Positions 9,508 through 20,294 of a stretch of DNA of 64,000 nucleotides are shown here, in pieces (position 1 is the first letter of the stretch; every line of letters starts with the position of its first letter). The stretch lies in NCBI GenBank assembly GCA_027946365.1, contig JAPEUQ010000002.1, forward strand, positions 868,001 through 932,000, read 5' to 3'. The DNA comes from Kalmusia sp. IMI 367209. Taxonomy: Eukaryota; Ascomycota; Dothideomycetes; Pleosporales; Didymosphaeriaceae. The notes under the pieces were generated by a model that made no database searches, had not been told where the DNA came from, and saw only the letters and a list, made by a program, of their open reading frames with translations. A program made the position numbers and the translations under genes.

Positions 9508-11450
9508 CTAGGCGGCAGCGCTGACAGCCTGAGCTGTAGCAAGATGCTCCTTCTCGAGGATGGCCTCGAGAACGTTGACGGCATTGCCGCCAGCCTTCAT
9601 CTCCTTGAGGACGGTGTCAACTTCGAGCTGCGAGTCCGTCCACAAAGGCTCTGGCTCTTCGACGTCGGGCTCACCGACGCCGATGAAGCCGCCTTCGGAA
9701 GCCCACTCGCTGGTACGCTTAATGCCCAGCTGGTTCCAGACGCTGTCAACAGCTTCGACCAAGTGGTCGCGGTACTCCCGGACATGGCCTGGGGTGGGTG
9801 TGATGCGCAGACGCTCTTGACCCACTGGGACGGTGGGGTAATTAATGGCCTGGACATAAATCCCCCAGTCCTCGAGGAGCATGTCGCTAGCCTGCTTAGC
9901 GACTTCTGCGTTTCCGACCAGGAGAGGCACAATGTGGCTTGGGTTCGGGATAACGGGAATGTTTTTGGCGTTCAGGGCATCCTTAACTGCGCGTGTGTGC
10001 AATTGCTGAAGGCGCCTGTCGCCCTGGTAGTTCGCCTGGTACTCAATGGCCGTCTTCGCGCCAGCCATGGTCGCTGGGGGCAGAGACGTGGTGAAAATGA
10101 ATCCAGGAGCCAGCGAACGGATAGTGTCAACCAACTTGGCCGAGCCGGCGATGTAGCCGCCAACGCAGCCATAAGCCTTGCCAAGAGTTCCAGTAATGAT
10201 ATCGATGCGGTCCATGACAGTTCCCTTCGGTTTGCCTGCCACGTGAGCTTCATAGTCAAGGTGCTCTGCAACACCTGCACCATGTGGTCCGTACATGCCG
10301 ACAGCATGCACCTCATCGAGGAAAGTAATGGCGCCGTACTTCTCGGCAAGATCACAGATTTCTTCGATAGGCCCAATGGAACCGCACATGCTATACACAC
10401 TTTCGAAGGCAATGATCTTGGGGTGCTCTGGAGGAATAGAAGCCAGCTTCGCTTCTAGATCGGCTACATCATTGTGCTTGAACACCATCTTCTTGGCACC
10501 GGAATGGCGAATGCCTTGAATCATCGAGGCATGATTCAGGCTATCGGACAGGATGACACAGTTGGGGGAGCTTACTGCCGAGGGTCGCAAGGGTGGCGTC
10601 GTTAGCAACATAGCAAGAGGAAAACACCAACGCTGCCTCTTTAGCATGAAGTTTGGCAAGGGTGCCTTCCAAGCTCACAGCGTGTTGATTATGGCCAGAG
10701 ATGTTTCTCGTACCACCCGCACCCGCACCGTAATCATCCAGGGTCTCATGCATAGTCTTGAGAACATGAGGGTTCCGGCCCATACCGAGGTAGTCATTAG
10801 AGCACCAGACCGTCACCTTCTCGTCCTTCGAAGCCATGTGCGCACGAGGAAACTCCTTGGCAAGTCGGTTGATGTTGTTGAAGTAGCGGTACGACTTGTC
10901 CTTGTGCTTCTTGTCTAGCTCGTTCTGGTAGAATCCATCGTAGTCAAACTTCGAGGTGCGGGGAGCAGGGGGTGCGCCAGCATTAGTAGCTTGAGTAGCT
11001 GCCGGCTTCTGCGAGGCGGGATGGTAGGGCACTTTTAAGGTAGTGTCAGTGACGTATACTTCCTAACGACCGTTGTTGTTTCTCCTAGTTCCTTGACTAT
11101 CGTGTGTGGGAAAGCGTACCTTGCTTAGAGCGCAGGCTCTCGATATCGACGGCCTGGGCTTCCTTTGGCGTCGAGGTGTGCAGTCTAGCGCGGCTCACAC
11201 GAGTGTGGTAGGCCCGCGCACCGCCGAAAGCACCCGCGAGCGCGCTGTTGCCGGTGCGGGCGCTCTGGACAGCGAGTGCCTTGCCCATGATGGGGCAGCG
11301 TTTGGCGAGCACCTGCAAGTTCGACATGCTGCCCGCGCCGGGAGAGACATGGTGTTCGGTGGCAGTCGTGGAGAGCGAGCGGAGGGTGGCGGGCGACGTC
11401 TTCGAGAGGAACGGGCACATGGAGCGCGACTGGCGCAGAATTGACTCCAT
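9508..11450 (-). CDS. HEM1: 5-aminolevulinate synthase, mitochondrial, with one-base frameshift
   Basis: Pyridoxal-phosphate enzyme that condenses glycine and succinyl-CoA to 5-aminolevulinate, the committed step of heme synthesis, in the mitochondrial matrix. Exon 1 is 11450-11120 and exon 2 is 11031-9508. Residues 1-110 form a Ser/Arg-rich presequence with two Cys-Pro heme regulatory motifs (SMCPFL and KRCPIM). The catalytic core carries [12 protein letters not shown] and the PLP-lysine segment TGTLGKAYG. The coding frame breaks at a C5 run (G5 on the + strand at 10564-10568): one C too many. Removing it restores [17 protein letters not shown] and a 617-aa protein. A deletion-sized intron cannot explain it because conserved residues would be lost. 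Heme synthesis is essential, so a base-call error is the likely cause. Confidence 0.95.
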
Positions 11451-12278
11451 GGCTGCAATGGGCGCAGCAAAAGAGCGCGGATCCGGGCGATTGAGGACTA
11501 AGGGTAGGCGAAAGGGTGTGAGTAGGACTACAAAAGAAACAATGGGTTGCGGGGAAGAAGGTTTAAAGGCGGTCCCTGAGGGACAGAATTCATTCCGAGC
11601 GGAGTAGTACGCTAAGACGCCGGCAATCGGCTTCAAATTGCCCTTCGTTGATTGGGCGCATCGCTACACCGCTTGCGCCGGCCTGCAGCCGTATTCGAAA
11701 TAGAGTAATACGGCAGGTCGAGATCATTAAACGATGACTGCCGCGTGGGCGCCGGAAACCCCCTCCTCTTGCCGACGCTGGGAAACGAAGAATCTGGCGG
11801 CATGCGGGTCCGCCCCGCCCGGTGCACCTCAGCTGGACCACGAACGCTGTGAAAACTCACGCACACAATCCATCTCGTAGGTGTCAAGTAGTGGGTACAT
11901 TGCACCCGCTGACACCACTGAAACACAACGGCTCCTGATTTACCTTCGCTAACTACTACTCTCGGTCACCGACTCGACAGCACTGATCTTCCCTTAGCAG
12001 GTAACATGCATCTCGAAAGTAACAGGGGTGGCCGCAGATGAGCCGGGGTATCCATATCACTAACGTAATGTGTTCATGGCGCAGCCATGTGCACACCTGT
12101 CGTCCGTACAACTAGCTTCCAAATAAAAGATTGGCTACTCTTATCATCACATTTCTGAGTAATATCGGCCTCTTGGAGATTCATATGCCCTTTCAATGAC
12201 AGGAACTGCGTATCTGTCGTCATATAGTAATAGTTGCAACCTTTTAAACTACCTTTACTCAATAACCTATGTCGATAT
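11451..12278. other. Intergenic, HEM1 promoter region
   Basis: Upstream of HEM1 and downstream of the large acidic protein gene, both minus strand. No coding signal or RNA gene recognised. Confidence 0.5.
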
Positions 12279-14030
12279 TCAGTCGATGACCATGACATCA
12301 TTACGTACTCCTTTATCTCCTCGTACTTGCGAATTTCTTGAAGATGAGGGGGCGGGCCGCATGTCCTCTCCTTCGCTATCGGAAATAACAACGATTTCTC
12401 CCTTGGATGGCGCCTCTGGATTCTTCAATGCGTCTTCACTGAATGTGCTATGTAGGATGTGCCACATCCAGTGGTAGAAAGTATCGAGATCATCGCAGTC
12501 ATCAAGATTAGCTGCTAAGACTTGTAGCCAATCTGCTGAGGGAGGATTGGTGAAACAGTCTTCCGCGAACCACCAACAGAGAAAGAAATTCGTGATTGCT
12601 TCAATTTTGCGTAGATCTTGGGGTAGAACACCTTGGATCCTCGTACGATTTTCGCAGAGCATATTGATATATGCGCGTATCTCCTTCAGAATGTTTTCTT
12701 TCCTGACTGCCCTGATTCTGACGCGGGTAATCTCACGATCCGCGCTCATCTGAAGCACCATTCTCTGAATGATTCTCTTGCGATCTTGTGCGTTGACTAG
12801 GTCTTTCATATCCCAATGCGTCACGGTCTGAACAGAGGCAATCTCGGGTTTGTTTCCTTGCGGCTTCACGGCTGGGCGCGCAGCTATCAAACTTGGGCCT
12901 TCGTCTAGGTCGATGGAGGCATGGATCATCGATCCAGTACAGAAGCCTGGTCCTCGTATAGTAGGGCTGGATCTAAAAGTATCGGCATTGGTCGCTACAG
13001 CAGGAGCACCACCTTCGAAAATCACACTTTTGTCTTGATGATCCAAAACCCCAGCTGAAACGTTACCATCTGAGGTTATTTTGTCGCCGTCTTCGTGATC
13101 CGATGGTTCTGGGCTAGAACCAACATCGATCACTTCGACGTGCTGAGGGTGATGCGATACCCAGCTTCTGAAATCCGAGCGTGTATCGGAACTGTCGTCA
13201 GCCTCGGATTCTTCTTTTCTATCCGACTCATAGATGCTTAGGTACCACTGGGCTTCTTGTAAGTTTTCGACGTGGGCCTCCAGATTGTTGCACTTTTTGC
13301 GGACATCTTTAATAGAATTGTTAGGAAACTTCCAGATCACCTCGCCGACTCTGTCTAAGCTTTGCTCAAAATACTCGACGTCAAACTTGTACTGCTGGAT
13401 CAATTTTTGTCTGCGCCCAAGCGCTTCGGCTTCTTCCCAGAGCTGGAACGGGTCATTCGATTTTTGCTTCTTTTTGCCTGAAATCTCAGCTTGGACTTTT
13501 CCTGGATAGTATTTGTTCGTGAAGGCTTCTATGCTCTCATTGATGATTTTGGCAACTTCATCTCGTGGCACCTTGCCAGGTCGTGGGAGTGACTGTTGGC
13601 ACATAGTTTCTAGTGTCTCCTCCTCGGCATCCAAGTCTCTGACTGGTGCGAGATAATTACCACCCTCAATTCCCTCTTCTAGTGTATCTCTGGACTCGTC
13701 TGCATCTGCGTCTCCGTTTGCGTCTTCGCCTTCCTCGGCTTCCTCGTCGTGATCCCAATCTTCTTGATCCCAGTCAAGAATATCATTGTCCCCGGACCCA
13801 TCTCGATCCCAGTCCAATAGATAATCGAAGGGCCCCGTGTTGGTGATTGGTCTATCTGGTGAGTAGTATTGATGTCTAGTGTTCTCCGCGGTAGGTGGTA
13901 GTGTTGTTAGAGCTGCTCTCTTCCCTCGTTTGCGGCTACTCTCACCAGATGGTGGTATTCTAGTTGGGGCGCGAGTCTCGGTGCTCAACGCCCGCGAGTC
14001 TTCAGCGGCAACGGCGGAGGTAAACTCCAT
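12279..14030 (-). CDS. Large acidic protein of unknown function
   Basis: Single exon, 583 aa, starting at ATG 14030. I do not recognise a characterised family. Residues 1-65 are basic and Ser/Thr/Pro rich. About 65-130 is highly acidic with repeated Asp-Trp pairs (LDWDRD, LDWDQEDWDHD). A predicted helical segment with KKKQK follows, near residues 190-270. Acidic Ser-rich linkers contain VEVIDVG and IVVISDSEGED, which resemble SUMO-interacting motifs (hydrophobic core then acidic run). About 420-520 is a helical, Trp- and Cys-containing block (IQRMVLQM to WHILHSTF). The composition suggests a nuclear, perhaps chromatin or SUMO-linked protein; this is inference. Confidence 0.75.
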   Translation of the reverse strand: MEFTSAVAAEDSRALSTETRAPTRIPPSGESSRKRGKRAALTTLPPTAENTRHQYYSPDRPITNTGPFDYLLDWDRDGSGDNDILDWDQEDWDHDEEAEEGEDANGDADADESRDTLEEGIEGGNYLAPVRDLDAEEETLETMCQQSLPRPGKVPRDEVAKIINESIEAFTNKYYPGKVQAEISGKKKQKSNDPFQLWEEAEALGRRQKLIQQYKFDVEYFEQSLDRVGEVIWKFPNNSIKDVRKKCNNLEAHVENLQEAQWYLSIYESDRKEESEADDSSDTRSDFRSWVSHHPQHVEVIDVGSSPEPSDHEDGDKITSDGNVSAGVLDHQDKSVIFEGGAPAVATNADTFRSSPTIRGPGFCTGSMIHASIDLDEGPSLIAARPAVKPQGNKPEIASVQTVTHWDMKDLVNAQDRKRIIQRMVLQMSADREITRVRIRAVRKENILKEIRAYINMLCENRTRIQGVLPQDLRKIEAITNFFLCWWFAEDCFTNPPSADWLQVLAANLDDCDDLDTFYHWMWHILHSTFSEDALKNPEAPSKGEIVVISDSEGEDMRPAPSSSRNSQVRGDKGVRNDVMVID

Positions 14031-14654
14031 CTCCTATTTGATTAAATCGGTTGAAGTATCCCAAACGAGGGAGTCGTGAAGCCGCTATCTCAAGTGAGCA
14101 AAAAGTTGACCTTCACTCGCTGCTGTAGCATACGGACGAACAAACTGGACCCTGGTTGTCGGCGGAGTGCGCTTGTGAGATAATCTATACGTACAACGTC
14201 CAAAGTGCTGTCTGCCGGTAGAGTCAACTTCGTTGCGTGACTGAAGCGCAGTTTCTATTTTTACTGCAAGGTTAAGGCCTCTTGATGGCAATTGCCTTGC
14301 GGGGTGTTAGTGTGAAGGCGTTCGATGAGCTGAGTCTCAAGATGTAGTCTCCTGATACCTAAGACAAAGCTGTCTGATATGATTTCAGGGTGTATGTCTG
14401 AGGACTGACTTCACGAAGAGAGGAATTGTGGGCGTGTTGGCCCAAAAGATAGCACATGATGGTTTGTGCGACAACGCTAATGCGTCACGTGATGGAACAG
14501 ACACCCCAACTAAGTAATCGCAAACGGTGTGCACTCCAAGCAAACTCGCGTATATTGACATAACGGCTGACTTCCGAGCGCAGCCGATATTACAGGCATA
14601 TCACTGATAAAGCAGGAAGACGCACATAAATACCATTACAGAGCTCCTTTGAAC

Positions 14655-14762
14655 ATTAGTTTTATTTATAAGTATAATATTATGAATATAATTAATTATA
14701 GCATTTTCAATTTCTATAAAGCTATAGTCATATTAGATAAGTGTTTTTATTTTCTTAAATGA
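14655..14762. other. AT-rich patch
   Basis: About 108 bp composed very largely of A and T, including TTATTTATAAGTATAATATT-type sequence, in otherwise balanced DNA. No open frame. It may be a fragment of a mutated mobile element; nothing identifies which. Confidence 0.5.
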
Positions 14763-15291
14763 ATGGCTGAGCGTTCTGTCTCAGCACTGGCGGAGTCACC
14801 ATCACTCACATGTGGAAGGCCGTCAAAAAGGATGCATTCGAGTCTGTGATTCGAGTGTCCGATTGAAATCCTAGATGATGAAATTCTCTAAGAAGTTGTT
14901 GCAATTCCGAAATGGATGTAATTCAGAAGTTGATGTAAACCCAGCGTTGATGTTGTTAAAGTGAGTGAAGATTATATTCCCTTATCCTACAATAGACTAG
15001 CGAGATCTAACGCATATATCCTCAGTGCTTCGGAACTGTGTCAATTGCACTGCTGTTTCGCTTCTCGCTCGCTCGGCGAATGAGTAATTTTGTATTGGTA
15101 CGATAATCCATCTGCTCGTGACTCGGTGGGGATATCCGTCTCCAAAAGAGACTAACGAGAAAGCAGTGGATTACGGCGACCGAGCAAAGTGCGAAGAATT
15201 CGGTCAAAAGGGTGGCTTCTTGTATTGAATGACAATGCGGGTATCATAGGAAAATAGTGTTAATTCCGAGTAGCTTGGACGTTTAGGGTTA

Positions 15292-15556
15292 GTCAGGTTA
15301 AGACGAATCGGGAAACAATCGAACGCACTTTGCACTATCCACTATAGGAAGTGATCGAATGAGCTTTGCGCCATTTACATTGGGAATCCGTTACACTCGG
15401 TCAGGGCATTGCGCCTTTCTGCCGAGCATCCTGCTGTAGCTCACCGTATATCGACTCTTACGTTGTGGACGCCGAGGCAAGAGAGCTTGGGATGACCAAA
15501 TAGGGATAGTGGTCCCTCGCTAAGTCAAGACGAATTGGGAAGCAATCAAGCGCACC
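15292..15556. repeat. Diverged direct repeats upstream of secreted-protein gene
   Basis: Copies at about 15299-15326 and 15527-15554 share AGACGAATYGGGAARCAATC-type sequence and differ at four sites, all of them transitions. A further weaker copy of the 3' half starts near 15356 (ATCGAATGAGCTTTGC). Transition-only divergence is what repeat-induced point mutation leaves, but the copies are very short for that process. Confidence 0.55.
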
Positions 15557-15670
15557 ATACGGGGGAATACCTTCTGGTGTCCTTCGTGACTATAAAGGAC
15601 CAGCAATCTGCCTCTCCTTGAGTAGCAGGAAGCATTCGTCACTACAAACCTTTGATCTAATCCATCAAAC

Positions 15671-16421
15671 ATGCAAGTTCTTCAACTTTGTCTTGCTGCA
15701 GCTGTTGTTACGACGTTCGCAGAAGCGTCAAAGTGTCACAGCTTTTCGTCTTCTATGACACCATTCACATCTGGTTTCAGTCAACCTGGGCCACCACTGG
15801 TCGAGCCAGAATTTGAAGCTAGCTTTATCCAACACAAATGGTACCTCATGATGCTCTTTCTTCTTCGGTCCACAAACTAACATTAAGCCTCAGGAACTCG
15901 AATATAACAAACATCGCAGCCGGATACATCCTTAACTCGCCCTCCCAAAAGACTGTTCGCGTCTATGTGACCTCCAAGATCGGATTGGAGTCCTCCAATT
16001 TCGATTACGCAAACGTCACCGACGAGGGCCTCGTGGACAACATCGTCACTACATACTCTGACGATTCGGAGAATACTACAAACGTATGGAGGGACTACGT
16101 TAACTCTAACTTCCCGATCTTCGATAAAACCATCCTTGCGGATTCTGGTGCCGTGTATGCTGGGTTAGTTGAGCGTCGAATTGTCAAGGGTCTTGTGGCA
16201 GCTGTAAGAGCCCCCCCTACTTCTCAGAACACCTTCGCCTGTCATCCGTTCTGGCAATCAGTCTCACTGACAGCTCGTGTTAGTGGGACATCATGTATCA
16301 AGGATTAATTCCAGTAACGATATATGTTGACGACTGCAATGCTATTGTTGGCTACGATTACTTTTCTCCTGTGGATCGCACCAGGGTGATTACTGAGTTC
16401 TTCAACGTTCAGATCAAGTGA
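15671..16421 (+). CDS. Conserved fungal secreted protein, function unknown
   Basis: Exons 15671-15840, 15894-16203 and 16284-16421 join to 205 aa. Residues 1-19 form a signal peptide. The mature protein is rich in Asn, Val, Tyr and Phe, has possible N-glycosylation sites (for example NIT and NVT), and carries few Cys. The joins read QHKWNSNITNIAAGYI and VAAWDIMYQGLIPV, and each junction keeps a smooth hydrophobic pattern to the stop after FFNVQIK. I believe similar secreted proteins occur in other ascomycetes, but can give no characterised function. Upstream lie diverged repeats and a plausible TATA box. Confidence 0.8.
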
Positions 16422-16636
16422 TATAGTATGCGCTCATAGTTCTATAGTCACTTGTATTGCTGTTTATACACGTGAAAGGCACAATCACGTTCAACGTAAT
16501 CTTAGTTAACAATTGTGTTCGCTTCTTAGGTCTTGTCGATGTAAGCTGTTGCGGCCAAATTTTGCAGGATACATATGTGCACATCTTTAGGACTCGCAAT
16601 GACCCTATACACAGAGCTTTATCTTCCGGAATATTA

Positions 16637-18171
16637 CTAGTATGATACTTGAAGACATTCTAGGCTCCGCCGATATTCCCAAAATTCATGAAGATCTAAC
16701 TTGATCCTCTCCGAGACAACAAATCCTTCCCAATAGATAGATTCCAGCCGTTGAATAACCATTCGCATCACCGTGGTATCTGTTGCGTGCACACCCGCCA
16801 TACGTAAGGCGAATAGTAACAACACTCCAGGGACATGCGGAGCCGCTTGTATAGTCTCAGCCAAGTCTATGATGGCTTTGACATGGATCTCGACGCACTC
16901 CCTTGTCAATGAAGGAATCGTAACCCCGCTCCAGCATTCGTAGTAGCTGTAACCTTGGCAAAGAAACAGGACTAATGCATGGAAATCAACAAGGGCCAGC
17001 TGCGTATGGGCAGTCTTAGATACTAAGCTCTTCATGTAGTCTTGGTGCCACTGGCCTATTTTTTGTTTTAATTCTACCCCTTCATACGCAAGGGCTGCTA
17101 TGGTGGGATGGAAAAGCCTTAATGAATGAGGAATACTCTCGATCTGATCGAAAAATCTGCGGTGTGTCAGTCGCTGGCGATCGTACTTTGTGTAGACTAC
17201 ATGCTTACTGTTTACTGAAACTGGCAACTTGCAATTTCAGAGCGAACATGGTGTCCATTGGATTCCAAGGAATGTGTCCCTGGGACAATAGGCTGTGCCT
17301 GTTGGAATGATGCAGAACCCAAGCAGGCTGTGAGAGGAATGTATAGTCGCCAAAGAGGATAGCTCTATTTGCCTCGAGTACTCGAAAGGCGTCAAACAAT
17401 TTCTGATGAAGGGAGGTCGTTAACCCGGTGGGACCAGCAAGTGCTAATATCTTCGAAGTGCCGTGAAACATGTGCTTAGCCCAACGCTCTCCTGAATTTT
17501 CAGATGCTAGCTAAGTTAGGAAATCAGCCATTAGTATCTGCTACTGTAGCACGCGGGTACTTACTTCGAACAAGCCGAAAAGGAAAGTACTCCAAAGTAC
17601 ATCCTCTCGGTAAGCCACTCCTACTTTGTCTAATTGTTGTCGAAGCGCATTTAATGCACTGCCGTAACACCTGAATGCCATGGCCTGAGCTTTACTAGGT
17701 GTGTACAACTGACTGCAAGAGGCTCTCCTACTGGCCTCCAGCGCTCCAATCGCAAGGGCCAGGTCATATAATAAGTGAGACGAGTGAATAAGATGAAATA
17801 AGTCCTTGTCAACAGAAACGAACCCACTTGTGAACTGACATCGTTGGATGAACGCTGCAAACAGGTCCATGTAAACGCTGCTGTTTGGTGTCCTGAAATT
17901 GTACTTGGGTGCTGCGTGTGCATAGACGACTTCTGTCACGGGGACAAATTTGTACTCGTCATGTACCGGGTTTGCTGGTAAACATGGTTTTTGAGTTCGA
18001 GAACAGTATTTGCACGGAGGGCTTCCTTCGCACTAAGGCCTATGGATTAGCTAGACTACGATTGATAATTCAAAGGGGTTGAACCTTTATACGCCTTGCA
18101 GAACATGACTGACATCGAGTCCGTCTCTTTCGCTTGTCCAAAGGACCTAGTTCTCGTTTGGTTGCTTTCAT
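16637..18171 (-). CDS. Zn2Cys6 fungal transcription regulator
   Basis: Nuclear DNA-binding regulator. Four exons fit: 18171-18085, 18032-17565, 17510-17209 and 17156-16637, joining to 458 aa. The binuclear zinc cluster CxxC-x6-C-x5-CxxC-x6-C is split by the first intron: exon 1 supplies CQSCSARRIK and exon 2 supplies CEGSPPCKYCSRTQKPC. That intron uses a weak donor (GTTCAA) and a good acceptor (CTTAG). The remainder resembles the C-terminal helical domain of short fungal regulators (DUF3468 / fungal_trans_2-like). It lies head-to-head with GSH2 across 429 bp, so the two may share control; its targets are unknown. Confidence 0.85.
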
Positions 18172-18600
18172 GTTTACAGTCAAGAGCTTTCACGCAAAAA
18201 GAGACAACTGGAGCGCGATGATGCGACGCTTTCGGAGCTCTAACAACTTCGAATAGCAATATTTAAAACATGACATAAGCATAGTATAATACGAAATTTC
18301 GTAACATCGGCTGCGCTCGGACATATCATTTTTCCGAAGTCCCTGGAGGCGTTGGCATAGATGCTATCCATTTTCAGAGGCAATGGTAGCAAAATTTGGA
18401 GGCATTCATGCCAACATCCGACATTTAAAAGCAAACAAGGCTTCATCACTCGGAAACATGGTCTTGAAAACATTGCGGTGGAGTCTTCCGGAATCCGGCA
18501 CTTGAGGAAATCGCTTAGCGCGGATTGGGTCATCGCAATAGCTCTTCAACTTTACTAATTCACCCCACCTACTATTTCGCAACGACAGCAATTTGCCGTG
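18172..18600. promoter_or_regulatory. Divergent promoter between Zn2Cys6 regulator and GSH2
   Basis: 429 bp between the two start codons, going in opposite directions. No strong TATA box or known stress-response element is obvious by eye. Position alone supports a shared promoter. Confidence 0.5.
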
Positions 18601-20294
18601 ATGGGGTCCTCTTTGCACGGCAACTATCCTCCGAATCTGTCTTCAGATGAGGAAGAGTATTTGTTGACGAACTTGAAGGATTGGTCGATTGCCCATGGAC
18701 TAGCTGTGCGGCCAGCTCCGTCATTCGTGCAGCCAAGCCAAGACCCCGCTGGGGTGCTTGCTACTACAGCACCCGTCACCCTTTTTCCGAGTCTTTTCCC
18801 CCGTAAATGCTTTGACGAGGGATTGTCAATACAGACGGCTTATAATGAGCTATATTCTGCAATAGCGCGTGATGAGGAGTGGCTGAAGGGTATCGTCGAA
18901 GAGTGAGTGTTGTGTTCCCTTACCACCTTATAGAGCTTCAATCTGGAAAGGATCTTTCCTTTGAGGCTAAGAATTCCATTTATACTAACCTGAGTTTTAC
19001 AGACTGATCGAAATCGATGACTTCGTGGGAAAGCTTTGGCAGACACATCTTGCGGTAAAGAAGGAGGGATACGTCCAAGTGCGTTTGACATGGGTCTGAC
19101 TATGGTCAAAGCTCTGACCTATTATAGGATCTGTCTCTCGGCCTTTTCCGCTCAGACTATATGGTCCATACAGATCAGTCCGACCCTGCTGCGACATCTG
19201 GACTTAAACAGGTGGAATTCAACACGATTGCCTCATCGTTCGGTGGTCTGTCTACCCAAGTGTCGAAACTGCACAAGTACCTGCTTTCGATTGATGCGTA
19301 TCCTTCGACAGCTACTTCCATCATCAAGGAAGACGCCCTCCGCCAGAGTAGTTCGGCCTCGTCCCTAGCTAAAGGTCTCGCGGCTGCGCACAAGGCGTAC
19401 GGATCATCTAAGACTGGCCATCCTCTGTGTGTACTATTTGTGGTGCAAAATCCGGAAAGAAATGTCTTCGATCAGCGCCACCTTGAATATGCACTATTGG
19501 AAGCCAATGGCGTACGCTCTTTCCGATTGCCATTTGAGCAATCGCTGTCGCACACAAAGCTGGACGCAGACAGAACACTGATTTACACTCCTCCTAGTTC
19601 ACCATCAACTCCATACGAGGTGTCTACCGTTTATTTCAGAGCAGGTTATTCACCTGATGACTATCCGGAGGAGAAGGATTGGGATGCAAGGCTTCACTTG
19701 GAGAAAAGCAGAGCAATCAAGTGTCCGAGTGTGTTGACACATCTGGCTGGATGCAAGAAGGTCCAACAAGTGCTTGCGACCCCGCACTCTCCACATTTGA
19801 AAAGATTCCTATCGGATGATAAAGTGGCTGCCCGAGTGCTCTCAACGTTCGCGCCGATCTATCCACTAGACGATAGCGAAGCCGGAAGGGAGGCCAAGAG
19901 ACTGGCGCAGGATGTGGCTTCTGCATCACGTTATGTGCTCAAGCCTCAACGTGAAGGAGGCGGCAATAATGTTTACCGGAAGGCTATTCCTTCGTTCCTC
20001 GAGAAGCTACCACAGACGCATTGGCCGGCGTACATCCTTATGGAAATGATAGAGCCACCTCCGCTAACTAATGCGATTCTTCGAAACGGAGAGCTACAGC
20101 GTGGTGGGGTGATCGGAGAGCTTGGGGTATATGGTGTGTGTCTGTGGCGGAACGGAGCTGACGCGAAGGATGCTGGTGAGATTCTGGAGAACTGGGAGGC
20201 AGGGTATCTTCTTCGAACCAAAGGCGACCAAAGTGAAGAGGGTGGTGTAGCTGCAGGGTTCGGAGCTGTCGACAGCTGTTGTTTGGTTGACTAG
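18601..20294 (+). CDS. GSH2: Glutathione synthetase
   Basis: Eukaryotic-type ATP-grasp enzyme that joins gamma-glutamylcysteine and glycine, the last step of glutathione synthesis, in the cytosol. Exons 18601-18902, 19003-19078 and 19128-20294 join to 514 aa, close to the usual length. Family landmarks include VEFNTIASSFGG, the central LCVLFVVQNPERNVFDQRH block, the glycine-rich ATP loop REGGGNNVY and the closing AGYLLRTK region. ATG 18601 begins MGSSLHGNYPP. The last residues are CCLVD. An intact gene with no anomalies, divergent from a Zn2Cys6 regulator. Confidence 0.96.

Larger units (their letters stand above)
14031..15670. other. Long intergenic region with AT-rich patch and degenerate repeats
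   Basis: 1.6 kb without a supported gene. It holds an AT-rich patch at 14655-14762 and diverged direct repeats at 15292-15556. A TATAAA box (15592-15597, ctataaagg) sits about 75 bp upstream of the secreted-protein start at 15671 and fits its promoter. Confidence 0.6.

Noticed and set aside
9544..10458. 304-codon plus-strand open frame
   Set aside because: It is antisense to HEM1, whose protein is fully recognisable; the antisense translation has no family character.
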